From assembly GCA_038363925.1 (NCBI GenBank), contig JAQQWL010000013.1, forward strand, positions 1,116,001-1,180,000: a stretch of DNA of 64,000 nucleotides, written 5' to 3'. The notes under the pieces are model-generated. The model saw only the letters and a list, made by a program, of their open reading frames with translations. It did no database searches and had not been told where the DNA came from. Positions 1 to 12,114 of this stretch are shown one piece after another. This stretch comes from Apiospora phragmitis (taxonomy: Eukaryota; Ascomycota; Sordariomycetes; Amphisphaeriales; Apiosporaceae). The translations under genes were made by a program, and so were the position numbers. Within the stretch, counting starts at the first letter, position 1; the number at the start of each line of letters is the position of its first letter.

Positions 1-1
1 C

Positions 2-244
2 GTGTTTCCGCTGCCGTGGGATCGGAAGGGAGAGTACACGCTGGCCAACGTGGAATGCTACATGGACACCGTGTCAGGGGGCATCATCAAAGTCGGCAAG
101 AAGGTCTCGCTCCTAAAGGTCCTATCGTCCAACAACGTGGAGGTGGTCGACCAAGTGGTGCGCTTGTTTGTACTGCCCAAGGCAAAGGCCGAGGGCTGGC
201 TACAAAAGTACAAAGAAGAGAAAGCCAAGCGGATGGGTCGTTGA
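2..244 (+). CDS. C-terminal exon of an unidentified protein (5' truncated by window edge)
   Basis: The frame is open from the first bases of the window to a TGA at 242-244 and gives about 80 residues. The composition is natural: a mixed hydrophobic and charged segment, then a very basic lysine-rich tail ending KRMGR. The codons look like those of neighbouring real exons. The true start lies outside the window, and the first codon here is GTG, so no start can be assigned. I do not recognise the family. A small basic housekeeping protein is possible, but that is only an impression from composition. Confidence 0.55.
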   Translation: MFPLPWDRKGEYTLANVECYMDTVSGGIIKVGKKVSLLKVLSSNNVEVVDQVVRLFVLPKAKAEGWLQKYKEEKAKRMGR

Positions 245-328
245 TGGCCACGACTCCATCACGTTAAAGGAGACGAAAAGAAAAAGAAATTCAGCACATG
301 ATCTACAGTTCGGTGTACGTGGTGGTAG

Positions 329-355
329 TGATGATGATGATGATGATGATGATGA
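329..355. repeat. TGA/GAT trinucleotide microsatellite, 9 units
   Basis: Nine consecutive TGA triplets lie about 85 bp downstream of the first gene's stop codon, in the convergent 3' interval before XBP1. The rest of 245-587 holds no gene that I can see. Confidence 0.9.
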
Positions 356-587
356 CAGTAATGATATTACAAGTTAAATGTCCGTTTCGACGGAATGCTT
401 TTTGACCCATACCACGATGATGGAAATGCAACCCAATATTTGCCCTTCAAAGACACGAAACTCCCAAGAAAACGCCGCATATCTCCGACCCAATGCCGAT
501 ATTTTCTCACACTAGCACTGCTCGTTTGCCAGTACCCGAATTTCCACCATACTGAATGACAAGCGCCTTCCGTCCGTTTCCCCCAAA

Positions 588-2366
588 TCACATGGAACTG
601 GCCCTCTGCCTCTTTCGGGGGAACGCCACGTCCGTAGGTGAAGTCGATGCCGAAGCGACACCACCCGGCCTTCCGTTGCTTCTGGCGACGGTGTCCCGGA
701 CGCTTAGGTTCATGAGGAGGAGCGCGGCCTTCTTCTCCGGACCGAGGTCTGCCGCCTCTGTCGTAGTGGGCTTCTTCTCTTCTTTCAAGGGCGGCGTGAA
801 GGCAGCTGGCGATTGTAAAGAGGTCACTTCTCGTCTCCCACCGCTTTCGACACGGATGACCTCACTGTAGCCGTGCTCTAAGTGCTCCGCCGACCGTTTA
901 CGCGGCGAGTCTCGTTGCGGGGATTGTTGCCGGTTGACAGAAAGAGCTGAGGATGGGGTCATATGGGGTATTTGGCTATGATGGTGATGATGATGATAGA
1001 TAGCCGGGTTCGGGGCATGCATAGGAGGAGGGGCTGTGTGATGATAAGGTTGTGGGCTGCCTAGTCGCGGTACTGCACTCAGCCAGTGGTTATGAGGAGG
1101 GGGAACCGCGTCGTAGTGATGATGGTGGGGGTGGGGATTGTTGACGGGCGTCCAGCTACTCGTAGGGGGCCGCAGCGGCGTGAGAACTTGAATGGGAGAG
1201 TATAGGAAACGTTCGTGGAGGCCGCGGTCGGTCGCCGGTGAGACTTCGCCGTCCGTATCGATGCCGTACGGGTTCTCGCTGCTGAAGAACGGTCTCCGTA
1301 CACGCAGGCGCGGGTATTCCGGTCTGGCATCGTCGTAGCCGCCAAGTCTCGCGGGCCGGCGGAGAACTCGGTTTGGACTCGCGCCACCACTTGCGGACGT
1401 GACCATGTTCGAATAGAGTCGTCGAAAGCGATCTGTCTCACGCGTTGACTGAAGGATGATGGTTGGATCAATGATCATGCGACCATGCTCTGGCGCGTCA
1501 GGCGGGATGCACATAGATGGGAAATCCGGGCCGAAGATAGGAATCAAGGCTCCTGAAATACGATAGCAGAAAGTGGCACAGACGGCTTTGGCACAATTGA
1601 AAGGCATCCAATAGCCTGATATCATTGTCAGTCTTGATACGGCGGGGGCCAGATGTAAGGCAAACATGGTACAAGTAGTTACTTACCCTGGGCCATGATC
1701 GAACCTCCTGTGATACTGTGGGTGATCTCCTTGAGACCCGGGTTCATGTTCAACATCTTGGCGGGTGTTGTCTTGGTAGGATTAGAGACAGGTCCTCGGC
1801 CAAGTTCAAGGGAGGCGATCGACTTACCTTGGAATACTTGCAACACTTGAAGAAAGGAGTCATGCGGACAAGGCCAACGTTGTAGTCCCACATCACCACG
1901 TACTCGGTATCGTCACCGGGAAGTTTGAAAACATACTGAAAAACTGTTATCGTGTGGTTAAATCTCCTGCTTGACAAGTGTTCAAATATCGAGCCTCGGG
2001 ATGATTTACCTTCAAAGCTTTCCCGGCCAGTTTTCTCGAAGAAGTCCTTTTTACCACTGTTGTATGGGATGTGTCGGCAATAGTCCTGTATCTTCCCGAG
2101 GGAAACACCTGGTACTTCCGGGCCTCGCGCAACGAGGATTCGTCCAATCTCTCGTGTGGTTGAAAGTTGACGGTCCCTTTGGGTTTTCCCTTTGTAAAGA
2201 CAGCCGCGTCCTTTGCTACCTTTTGCTTGGGCATGATGGACCGTTCGAGGAATGCAGTCTCGTCAGCAAAGGAGTTCGTGGGCGACGATGTTGCCGGGCT
2301 TGGAGGGAGTCGATGCCTTGAGGGCCCCGATGGGGCAGGGTTAAGAAGAGATGCCACGGACAGCAT
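588..2366 (-). CDS. XBP1: APSES-type transcription factor, Xbp1-like (one frameshift)
   Basis: Four exons fit: 2010-2366, 1828-1943, 1687-1771 and 588-1615. Introns are 1944-2009, 1772-1827 and 1616-1686. The predicted protein is about 528 residues. The start [10 protein letters not shown] is typical of this family. The KilA-N/APSES DNA-binding domain spans exons 1 to 4; recognisable pieces are [45 protein letters not shown] and [19 protein letters not shown]. The C-terminal half is disordered, rich in Ser/Pro/His with two His runs, and ends near a conserved-looking [12 protein letters not shown] segment. The reading frame breaks in exon 1 near 2098-2104, where one base is missing, and the correct APSES sequence continues in the next frame. 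Exon phases balance only if that base is restored. The expected role is nuclear, sequence-specific transcription control. The gene diverges from TOP2 across 4.4 kb. Confidence 0.88.
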
Positions 2367-5300
2367 GGCGGTGAATTGCGAACGGGGGGAGTGTCTTGGA
2401 ACTGGAGATGGCAATGCTGCAAGTCGAGGTTTCTGGTTGGGAGTGTACAGTAGGTTGGATGGAGGAATATGCCAGGACCTCAGACAGCGCTTGCAGGATA
2501 TGCTTAGATGGAGACCAAGAAGGGAAACCACGAAGATATAAAACTAGGCAAACAGCTTGGGAAATAGCAGACACCAAATACTACTTCGTAAAGAAGACGA
2601 GCCGGCTTTGCCACAAGGGGCCGAGATTGCTTCTTTCTTGACTGTATCCAGTCATGCAGCTCCCTGGTGGGACACTTGGCGGTGACAGGCGCAGCCTTGT
2701 CGCTGATAGTATTCGGTGCAGCTTTCTTTGTCGACTATGTCTTGGAATCGACCTGTGAGAGCAGAGAAGCCCGTTTGTGTACGCCCACCGCTTTTTGGGA
2801 AATATCGAGTTCAAAGCCACTAAGTAAGCAGCGGCGGAGGGTGGACAGGCGAGAAGGAGGTTGACGAGGTGGAGCGAGGACGCAAGCGGCCCTTGAACCA
2901 TCTATACTATGATCTAGCAGCCTTGGACGGGACATCCGGTACAGGCCGAAGGAAATTGAAGCCCGGTCGGAGCAAGTGTGTGCTCCTCACGGAGCTTGGC
3001 GCCTTGTGACTACGATATCCTCCTCAAAGCTGTTCTTACCATCAACAGCTGGACTCAGAAGTACCAGAGACTGTCGACGTAGCTCCCCAGGCAGGAAGAA
3101 GAAGCAAGATGCGTGGAAGTCGGATCAGTGGCGCCCAATACACAAGATCGAGGTTAGGCAGGTTTCAGTATATTCCACCAGCCCAGGTGCTGGCCCGAAA
3201 GGGGTGATCACAGGCGACTGCATGACGCAGCGGATCTGTTGCCAGAGACAACAAATGAGTTTGACACAGCAAATACTGTATTGCCAAAAAAGCCCAAACA
3301 GGGATCCGGCTTGCAGGAGAGCGTGTATGGGAGCCAGTCTTGACAGAAGCAGCCTGACGGATAGCTGCAGTTAGCGCCGGGGAGGTTACCAGGCTAGACG
3401 GGTTTCTGAAGAAAGTAGAACAAAGAAATCCTGGCGATGAGCTGATGGGATCCTAGACAAAGATTGCTTGACTCGACATACGTGTATCCCATAGCCCCCA
3501 ACCAAATAGACAGGGGGGGCCGTCTTCCTGTCATTTTCTGGCTGGCCGTGAGGGATTGCTCTACTGGTCATATCTGAGAGAGCAACGAAACGAAGAGAAA
3601 GAGGAACAGGAATTGCCTTGATGTTGACCGCCCCCGAGAAGTAGCTGCTCGCAAGTGGGAACCCCATGAGTCCTGTGCTTAACCGGGTAGCCCTTTCCTT
3701 CCCAATTCGCCTACGAAGAAGTTGCCCTCTGCGGCTCCTTCGAGATTGCTGAAGACTGCCAGTGCTCCCAAAGGGCGGTCCAACGGTGGGTGGCTCTAGC
3801 TGACGCGGAGATTGCAGTAGTCACAACGTTGGCCCATGTTTTCCCCACGAGCTGAGATGCGTACAAGCATATAAAAATGATCCGAATTGGTCGCAGAGGG
3901 CGGAAGCTTGTCCGTCTTGGAAGAGGCCGTGCTCGACCTTCGTGACAGGACCCGTCTGTTCAGCCGAAAGAGGCTTTTCCCATGGCTTACAGAGACTGCG
4001 GAGATCAAATGACCTGTTGCAAAAAAAAAGGAGATACTCGCTCGCCTCTTCGTGAAGGAACAAAGCAATATTTATTCAATAGCCTATCTCCTACGAAAGA
4101 TAGCTCAAAGATGGGGGGACCGTGGCTCTCAGCCATTTGACCTTGAGATTTACCTTGTATGTGTGTTTACATGCCCATATGGGTAGGCCCCTGAAGCAAT
4201 GGAAGTCGCTTTGTTCAAAAGAATTTTCCGGGGATCCCATCCCAAGGTATGCCGCGCCAAACGAGAATATCAGAAAAGGGTAATCTCGAGTCACAGCTCT
4301 GATGTGGTTACCTGTCTTCAAGCAGGGTCCCAAGCGTACTGAATCTGCACCGACCCGTGATAGGACAGAACCTCCCAACGTCCCTAGCAAATCACATCAT
4401 GGGCAACTAATGCCTACAAACGGAAAGGGCAGGTGGGGAGAGCTCACCTTGGACAGACTGAAGCACAGAGAAAAGAAGGCTACCATGCCTCATGGGAAGT
4501 AAAGCATACCTTCAAGCTTATTGCCCGTGTAATTGCTCGTGCTATCTGAGGCTAAGTGTATATGTCTATGTATATTGCTTGCCACGATGATCGCTGTGTT
4601 GTGTGAGACGAAGGCCCCACCAGTTCGCATGGCAGAACCATATTTGGAAATTTGGAGGTGAAGCAGACTGATGAGTACCTGAATCATCCTATATTGGATA
4701 TGGTAAGGGGTACTAGCTAGATCCATAGATCCGATAGTCGGGAGTGGGCAAATGAGAAAAGAAGAAAACCGCAGAAGAAAAAGAGGCCGATGGCAGTTGA
4801 TGAACAATCGATCGGCTTCTCCCCGCTGGCTCGCCTAGACAACTCCCTCCTGTCATCCTATGCCGTGTCACAACGAGCGATTGTACCCTCATCTGAAACT
4901 TTCTGCAGCCAGAAGTAGTCACGAAGAGTTTTGATACAAGTCTTGCCGGAGACTGCCTGCCATATGCTGCGGTTCTGATGAAAGCCGGTGCGACGGTACG
5001 ACAAGCGCGGCTGTGCGCAGTGACTTCGGGAAATTTCTTGCTCTTTTCATCTTCGGGAGCATTAGTGGCCGTGTAACGGGGGATGAGGGACGATAAACCG
5101 ACGCCAGTCATTTCCAGGAGCAACCCCAGCATGCCATGTGTTGTGGGCGGACAGGCAAGCATGTATGCATATGGGGTCGACCGTGATCTGTTGAGCACAG
5201 CACAGGGGCACTTCACCAGTCGGGGGATTTAGACGAGGTCGAACCTTTCCTCGATACTGGGAGCTTCATGATGTTTCAATTGGCTGAATGGCCGGACCAA

Positions 5301-6622
5301 GTACGAAAAGACAAGACAATCAGGCCAAGGATGCCTGTCATGTCTGGTACCTGAGAGCCGATATGCTCAGCAATGAACGGGCCGCGTTCAGGAGCGGATA
5401 TGTCAAATTAGTCGGCCAGACCGAAGATCTTGCACCTTCTGACCCAAGCCAAACGAGATATTGAGGTTGGGCCTTATGATATATCAAACGCCTGTCATCG
5501 CTCTTGGGCCCCTTGATGAGTAGAGAAGTGATATAATAGTGCCACTCAAGTCTGTCTATGCGCATATATATACATATGTCTGCGCTAGACCAAAATGAAT
5601 GACGAAGAAGGGGGAGCAGACTCGGCCTGGAGGCCTTGCCTCAAGATACGACCTGTCTCGCTGTATGATAGGTGGGAATTGCGTCGGCAACATGCTGCGA
5701 TTCATCGACTACCTACATCACAGTGGAGATCACGTAACACCAAACAACTCGTGGCTGCAGTGGCTTGGGTGGAATACATAAGGAAAGAAGAGAGCAGCAC
5801 CTTGGGTATCCTGGAAGCCTTCATCAACGAATGGATCAAACCAATGTGGAAGGGAGACGCCGACATCTACTTTCCTGGGCACACTGGTTCTATGAAAACC
5901 ATTGATATATCCCACTGGAAATCCCCATCTCATATTTCACCCTCTATTTGGCTCAAGATGTACTGAGCATGTGTGGCGAGGGTGATAAGTGAGTCGAGAT
6001 TGTGATTCATCTCCATTTACCCTAAAGCCCGTACATACAATCAACATCCGTCCAGATTTGGGTGTACAGTACCTGCAAAAGCTGTGAGCAAGAGCCCACC
6101 CAATGCTGCTGCTGTCAAACTACAAACCCGATCATATTGTGTTGCTTGAGCCACAGACCCCAAGAGGGCAAAAAGGACGAGGAAAACACTCTTGAGACCC
6201 TTGAGTGGTATGTATGCAGTGAAGTGAAGTTCTATTGTACTTCTTGGCCCATGACCTGCATCCCATCAATTAATCTCAGGTCGAGACTAGTTCCAACAAA
6301 GCCTAGTGTAGCTCTTGCTTATTGAGGTTGTAGCGTGTGTGCCGGCGTCAGCAGCGGCCATGACTGGCCTATTTTCTTTTTCAATCCCCTAGAACGCGCT
6401 TGTTCAGCGCCTGTTCCGTCCTGCCACGACGCGTTTTGACTCCACCGCCACTAGTTGTTTACTCAACTGCCTGGACCCTGGTCGATCAAACCCCAAATAA
6501 ACAACAACCCACCATCACCACTACAGCCTTGGCCTGATAGTATAGTCGATATCGTGACTGGCTCTCGCCGTACCAGCAGACGGCTGTTTCTGTTCCGCTC
6601 TCTACCTTGACGCGCATCCTGC
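2367..6622. other. Gene-free divergent interval between XBP1 and TOP2
   Basis: No open frame here shows a recognisable domain, and no chain of frames joins through good splice sites. The longest frames (132, 167 and 123 codons) have random-looking composition. Such a long upstream region is common for fungal regulatory genes and probably holds the XBP1 promoter, a long 5' leader, and the TOP2 promoter at the right end. Confidence 0.6.
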
Positions 6623-6781
6623 ATGCGTGCATCTGTGCTATTGAAGCACATTCGCTCACTTCCACTCCGACCTCTCTCCCTCCGGCCGTTGAGCACCCGG
6701 CATCGCATTTTTCACTTTTGCCTTTTCGCACATTCACACATTCACACACTCAGCAGCAGTGCCCTGCTGCCTACAAACACC
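6623..6781 (+). promoter_or_regulatory. In-frame upstream ATG and 53-codon leader of TOP2
   Basis: An ATG at 6623 is in frame with the TOP2 start at 6782, with no stop between. The leader is rich in Arg, Leu, Ser and His and has no Asp or Glu. The upstream ATG has a weak context (T at -3). The TOP2 ATG has A at -3 and G at +4. The region may simply be CT/CA-rich 5' UTR, because such sequence naturally translates without acidic residues. Confidence 0.35.
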
Positions 6782-9700
6782 ATGGATTCCGATATCATGG
6801 ATGACTCCGTCTTCGACGAGAACGAATCAGACGGATTCTCGCCCGAGCCGGTATGTTTGCTAAACCCCCAGATCATTGCCAACATGCAGCCCTTCATTAC
6901 TGCTACAATCCCAGCCGGCATTCCGCACGCTCAGACCGCACTGCCCGTTGAAAAAACCATAGCTGATTGTTCTGCTGCATAGAAGCCCAAGGCAAAGGCC
7001 AAGCCTGCGGTGAAGAAGGCCGCAGCCAAGCCTGCCGCTCCCAAGAAGATGGTCCAGACCACTCTGAAAACAGCAAAGGCTGCGCCCAAGAAGCGCGCAA
7101 AGCCCGCGAGCGACGACGAAGATGACGCGCCCGACAACTCTGACTTCTCCAACACGCCGCCCAATGCCAAGAAGCAGAAGAAGGCACCCGCAGCCAAGAA
7201 AGCCTCGAACAAACCGCTCGAGGAGATTGAGAACGATAGCATGATGCTCGATGGCTCACCCGATGCCAAACCCGCGAAGAAAAAGACGGCCACTGAAACG
7301 TATCAGAAGCTGACACAGCTTGAACACATCATCAAGCGACCCGATACATACATCGGCTCAGTCGAGCGTACTGAGCAACACATGTGGGTTTTTGACAAAG
7401 AGACCAAGCAGATGAAATGGGACAAGGTTGGCTTCGTCCCTGGTCTGTACAAAATCTTTGACGAGATCATCGTCAATGCTGCCGACAACAAACAGCGCGA
7501 CCCCAAAGGAATGACCTACCTCAAGGTGACTATCAACCGGGCAGAAGGTATCATAACTGTTGAGAACAACGGTAAAGGTATCCCGGTCGAGAAGCACGAG
7601 AAGGAAAAGGTCTACATCCCTGAGCTGGTGTTTGGTCATCTTTTGGCTGGTTCCAACTTCGATGATGATGAGAAGAAGACTGTTGGTGGTCGAAACGGTT
7701 ACGGTGCCAAGCTTTGTAATGTCTTCAGTACCGAGTTCACCCTGGAATGTCAGGACTCCAAGAACGCCAAACGGTACAAGCAGACATGGCGCAACAACAT
7801 GGGCAAGATGGATCCCGCAAAAATCACCAGCAACAAGACTCAAGACTTCGTCCGTGTAACATTCCATCCTGACTTTGCTCGGTTTGGCATGCCTGATGGT
7901 ATCGATGAAGATCTCGAGGCTCTGCTGTATCGCAGAGTCTACGACATGGCTGGCACTGTCACCGGTATCAAGGTCTATCTCAATGACGAGCACCTGAAGT
8001 TAGACTTCAAGAAGTACTGCGCCATGTACGCGAAGTCAATTGCAAGAGAGAACGGTGAGGACGAAGGAACCGAGGCTGCTGCCACTGTCATCATGGAAGA
8101 CTCCAAGGGTCACCCGAGATGGGAGGTGGCTTTTGCTGTATCAGATGGTTCGTTCCAACAAGTGTCATTTGTCAACTCTATTGCCACGACATCTGGTGGA
8201 ACGCACGTCAACTACATCGCAGACAAGATTTGCGACTCTCTTCTCAAGAACCTCAACAAGAAGAAGAAAGGCCATGCTCTGAAGAGCAACCATATCCGAA
8301 ATCATATTTTCGTCTTCGTCAATTGTCTTGTTACGAACCCGGCTTTCACATCTCAAACAAAAGAGCAGCTTACAACCAAGGCTAGCCAGTTTGGCAGCAA
8401 GTGTGAACTGTCTGAGAAGTTTTTGAAGGCTGTGGGCAACACAGAAGCCATCAACAACATCCTCCATTTTGCCGAACAAAAGGCAGACAAGTTGCTCGCC
8501 AAGAGTGATGGCAACAAGCGTTCTCGAATCAGTAACGCCAAATTGGTCGATGCCAACTTGGCTGGAACTAAACATGGGCATGAGTGCACGCTTATCTTGA
8601 CGGAAGGTGACTCGGCCAAGAGTTTAGCTGTGGCTGGTCGTGCTATATTGGATCCAGACCGTATTGAGTATTCCCTCTCCGAGGAAAGATGCTGAATGTT
8701 CGGGATGCTTCCATCGACCAGATCACCAAGAACTCGGAGATCCAAAACATCAAACAGTTCCTTGGACTGAAGCACAAGCAGACCTATACAGATACCAAAA
8801 CCCTTCGATACGGCCACCTCATGATCATGGCTGATCAGGATCACGATGGTAGTCATATCAAGGGTCTTCTCATCAACTTTCTACAGGTCCAGTTTCCATC
8901 GCTGCTCCTAATACCGGGCTTCTTCCAAGAGTTCATTACCCCTATTGTGAAGATTTGGCAGGGACCCAACCCCAAGAAACCCCTCAAGCTACGCTCCTTC
9001 TTCACCCAGCCTCAATATGAGGAATGGAAGGCTTCACATCAAAGCGAAGTCAAACGGTGGCAGTACAAGTACTACAAGGGTTTGGGAACCAGTTCGAATG
9101 AGGATGCTCAAGTATACTTCACAAACCTGGACGACCACATGAAGGGCTTCGATACCATGAAGCCAACTGAGGCTCAGCTCTTCGAGCTCGCCTTTTCCAA
9201 GAAGAAGGCTGATGCACGAAAGGAATGGCTCGGGAACTTCATACCCGGAACATACCTAGATCATTCTACGAAGTCTATCTCGTACGATGATTTCGTCAAC
9301 CGAGAGCTGATCCTTTTCAGTATGGCCGATAACATGCGATCTATTCCTTCCATGTTGGATGGCTTCAAGCCCGGTCAGCGCAAGGTGGTGTACGCCTGCC
9401 TGAAACGTAATTTGGTCAAGGACAAGAAAGTCATTGAATTGGCTGGTTACGTCTCAGAACAGACGGCTTACCACCACGGTGAAATGTCACTGCAACAGAC
9501 CATTATCGGTTTGGCCCAGAACTTCGTTGGTTCCAACAACGTCAACGTCTTGGAGCCCAGTGGTAACTTCGGTTCTCGACTAGCAGGTGGATCAGATGCT
9601 GCCAGCGCTCGTTATATCCATACTCGTTTGTCTCCCTTTGCCCGCAAGATCTTCTCGCCACTGGATGAGCCGAACCTAGAGCAATGGGTGGAAGATGGCA

Positions 9701-12114
9701 AGAAGATTGAGCCCAAGGTCTATGCTCCTGTCATTCCCATGGTGCTTGTCAACGGTGCCGATGGTATCGGAACTGGTTGGAGTACCTCAATTCCCAACTA
9801 CAACCCTGAAGATATTATTAGAAACATCAGGCGACGAATGGGACGTCTGGATGGCCCCGAGGAGAAGCCGTTCGAGCCTATGAGACCTTGGTTCCGAGGC
9901 TGGAAGGGCGTGGTGGGTGACTCCGCGGACGCTAATAGATTTGTGTTCAATGGTCTAGCGCAGGCGAACGACCAGACCCGTGAGGTTACCATCAGTGAAC
10001 TGCCCATCCGCATGTGGACAGATGATTTCAAGGCCAAGCTGGAAGAAGTGATCAAGGGCGAGAAGGCTCCGTCTTTCATCAAAGATTACAAGGAGTTCAA
10101 CGATCACAACAATGTCCACTTCGAGATCCAGATGGATGAGAAACACTACGACGCCGCTGTTCGAGAAGGTCTCCTTGAGAAGTTTAAGTTGACGAAGCAA
10201 ATTGCGACCTCGAATTTGGTGGCTTTCGATTCTCGCGGCATGATTCGCAAGTATGAGAAGGTGGAAGAGATCCTCGAGGAATTCTACCAGTTCCGACTGA
10301 AAATGTACAAGGAACGCAAGGTAGGCTCCCCAATCTGCACGTGACTATAAAACTAAATGCTAATAATTCTCAGGCTCACTGGCTCGGGGTTTACCATGCC
10401 GACTATCGTAAGCTCAAGAACCAGGCTAGGTTTATCAAGGAGATTATGGACGGCGACCTTGTGGTCAGCCGCAAGAAGAAGCAGATTGTCGTCGAAGAGC
10501 TTCGTGAACGCAAATACGAGCCATTCCCCAAGACGACCGGCAGCAAGAAGACCAAGGCAGACGAAGACGAAGTTGAGGGCGAGGGCGAATATGAAGGCGA
10601 GGCAGAGTCCGACGATGATGCCCGTGACTTCGATTACCTTCTTTCGGTATGATCCTTGTGCTACTTCTACGAAACCAAGACTGACGTTACATATATAGAT
10701 GCCTATTTGGTCCTTCACACAAGAACGCCTTGACAGGCTCAAGGAGCAGATCGTGAAGAAAAAGGGCGAGCATGACGAGCTCGAAGCTCTCAGTGAGAGA
10801 GATCTATGGTGCAGAGATCTTGACGAGTTTGAGATCGAGTGGAAGAACCAACTGGCTCTTGATGCCGAGATCAAGACGAACATCCGCAGGATGGGCCGTC
10901 GTGTCTCCAAGAAGATCGGTGCAGGTCGCGGTCGAAAGCCTAAAGCGACTGAAGATGACGATTTTGCTCCTGTTAAGTCCAAGGCTGCAGCGAAGGCTGC
11001 CGCTAAACCGAAGGAGGTTGTCGCAAAAACAAAGACAATCCCCCAAGCATCATCGCAACGGTTTGCGGAGAAGTTTGCACCAGCCAAGAAGACGACTGAT
11101 GAGCAAGGTGACGAGTCGGACGCCTTCTCTGATGATGACTTCGCCGTTCTCAAGAACAACCCTGGCAAGAAGGCTGCCGTTGCTGCCGCCGCCCCCAAAA
11201 AGGAGGAGGAAGACTCGAATATGGAAGAGGTTTCGGCACCATTACCCAGCCGCAGCAAACGGGCCGCAGCCGCCAAGGCAAAGTCTTGGGTCATCGATGA
11301 CGACGAGTCCGAGAGTGAAGACGACGACAACATGTTGGGCGATGTTGGTGCGCTCGTCAAGGGTATTCCGGGGGCGAGTGCTGAGCCCTCTGGAGAAAAG
11401 AAGCCTGGTAGGCTTAGTCTGTTTGCCATGTCACGACCAGAGAGCAGCCACGGCAACACCGCAGCCCCGAGATCCAAGACAAAGGCAAACAAGACTTTCG
11501 ATTTCGACTCTAATGACGACACCAACTACGAGATGCTGGCTAAGCCAAGTCCTCATAAGGTTACACGCAACGACGCCGACTCTTCTCTGAGTGATGAAGA
11601 TGACTTGCCTGTCGCGAAGCCCGCTTCTAAGCTGAAATCGTCCACGTCCTCGCTGGAGGAGGGCAAGCCCAAAGCATTAGCTCCCGCAGTCAAGAAGCCC
11701 CGAGGCCGTGCCGCCGCAGCCGCCAAGGGCAAGGCCAAGGAGGACGCGCCTGCCCCTGCCGCAGCAAAGAAGAAGGCGGCAGCCGCATCCAAGCCTGTCG
11801 AGCTATCTCCCGCCGCCAAGCTCTACGCCAAGAAGAAGGGCGTGGAGAAGGCGAAGCCAAAGAATGGTGCCTCCGACTTGTCCGATGATGACGACGAGGA
11901 GGACTACATTGCTATGGCGGACCCTGATTCGTCACCACCTCGTCCCGCGGCTCGTGGCCGACCCGGTCGCGCGGCTGCTGTCAAGAGGAAGCCAGTCTAC
12001 GTCGTCGACGATGATGATGAGGAGGAGGAAGACGATGTCATGGAAATGGACGATGATGACGCGGGTGCGAAAGACGACGAAAGCGATGACTTTGACATGG
12101 ATGACTCCGAATAA
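6782..12114 (+). CDS. TOP2: DNA topoisomerase II (one frameshift)
   Basis: Exons are 6782-6850, 6983-10320, 10374-10646 and 10699-12114, giving about 1698 residues, as expected for a eukaryotic type IIA enzyme. It passes one duplex through another using ATP to resolve supercoils and catenanes in the nucleus. Visible motifs in order: GHKL ATPase (EIIVNAADN, GRNGYGAKLCNVFS), TOPRIM (EGDSAKSLAVAG, MADQDHDGSHIKGLLINF), and the cleavage domain with catalytic Tyr in SARYIHTRLSPFARKIF. The last exon is a long disordered tail alternating Lys/Ala-rich and Asp/Glu-rich blocks, like the nuclear-localising tails of this family. A G is missing near 8666, between DPDRI and FPLRGKMLNV. The 3338-nt exon becomes a multiple of three when it is restored. 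Intron 1 read through in frame ends in a TAG that overlaps the 3' splice site. Confidence 0.97.

Noticed and set aside
4713..5216. 167-codon minus-strand frame upstream of XBP1
   Set aside because: No domain, random-like composition, no splice continuation.
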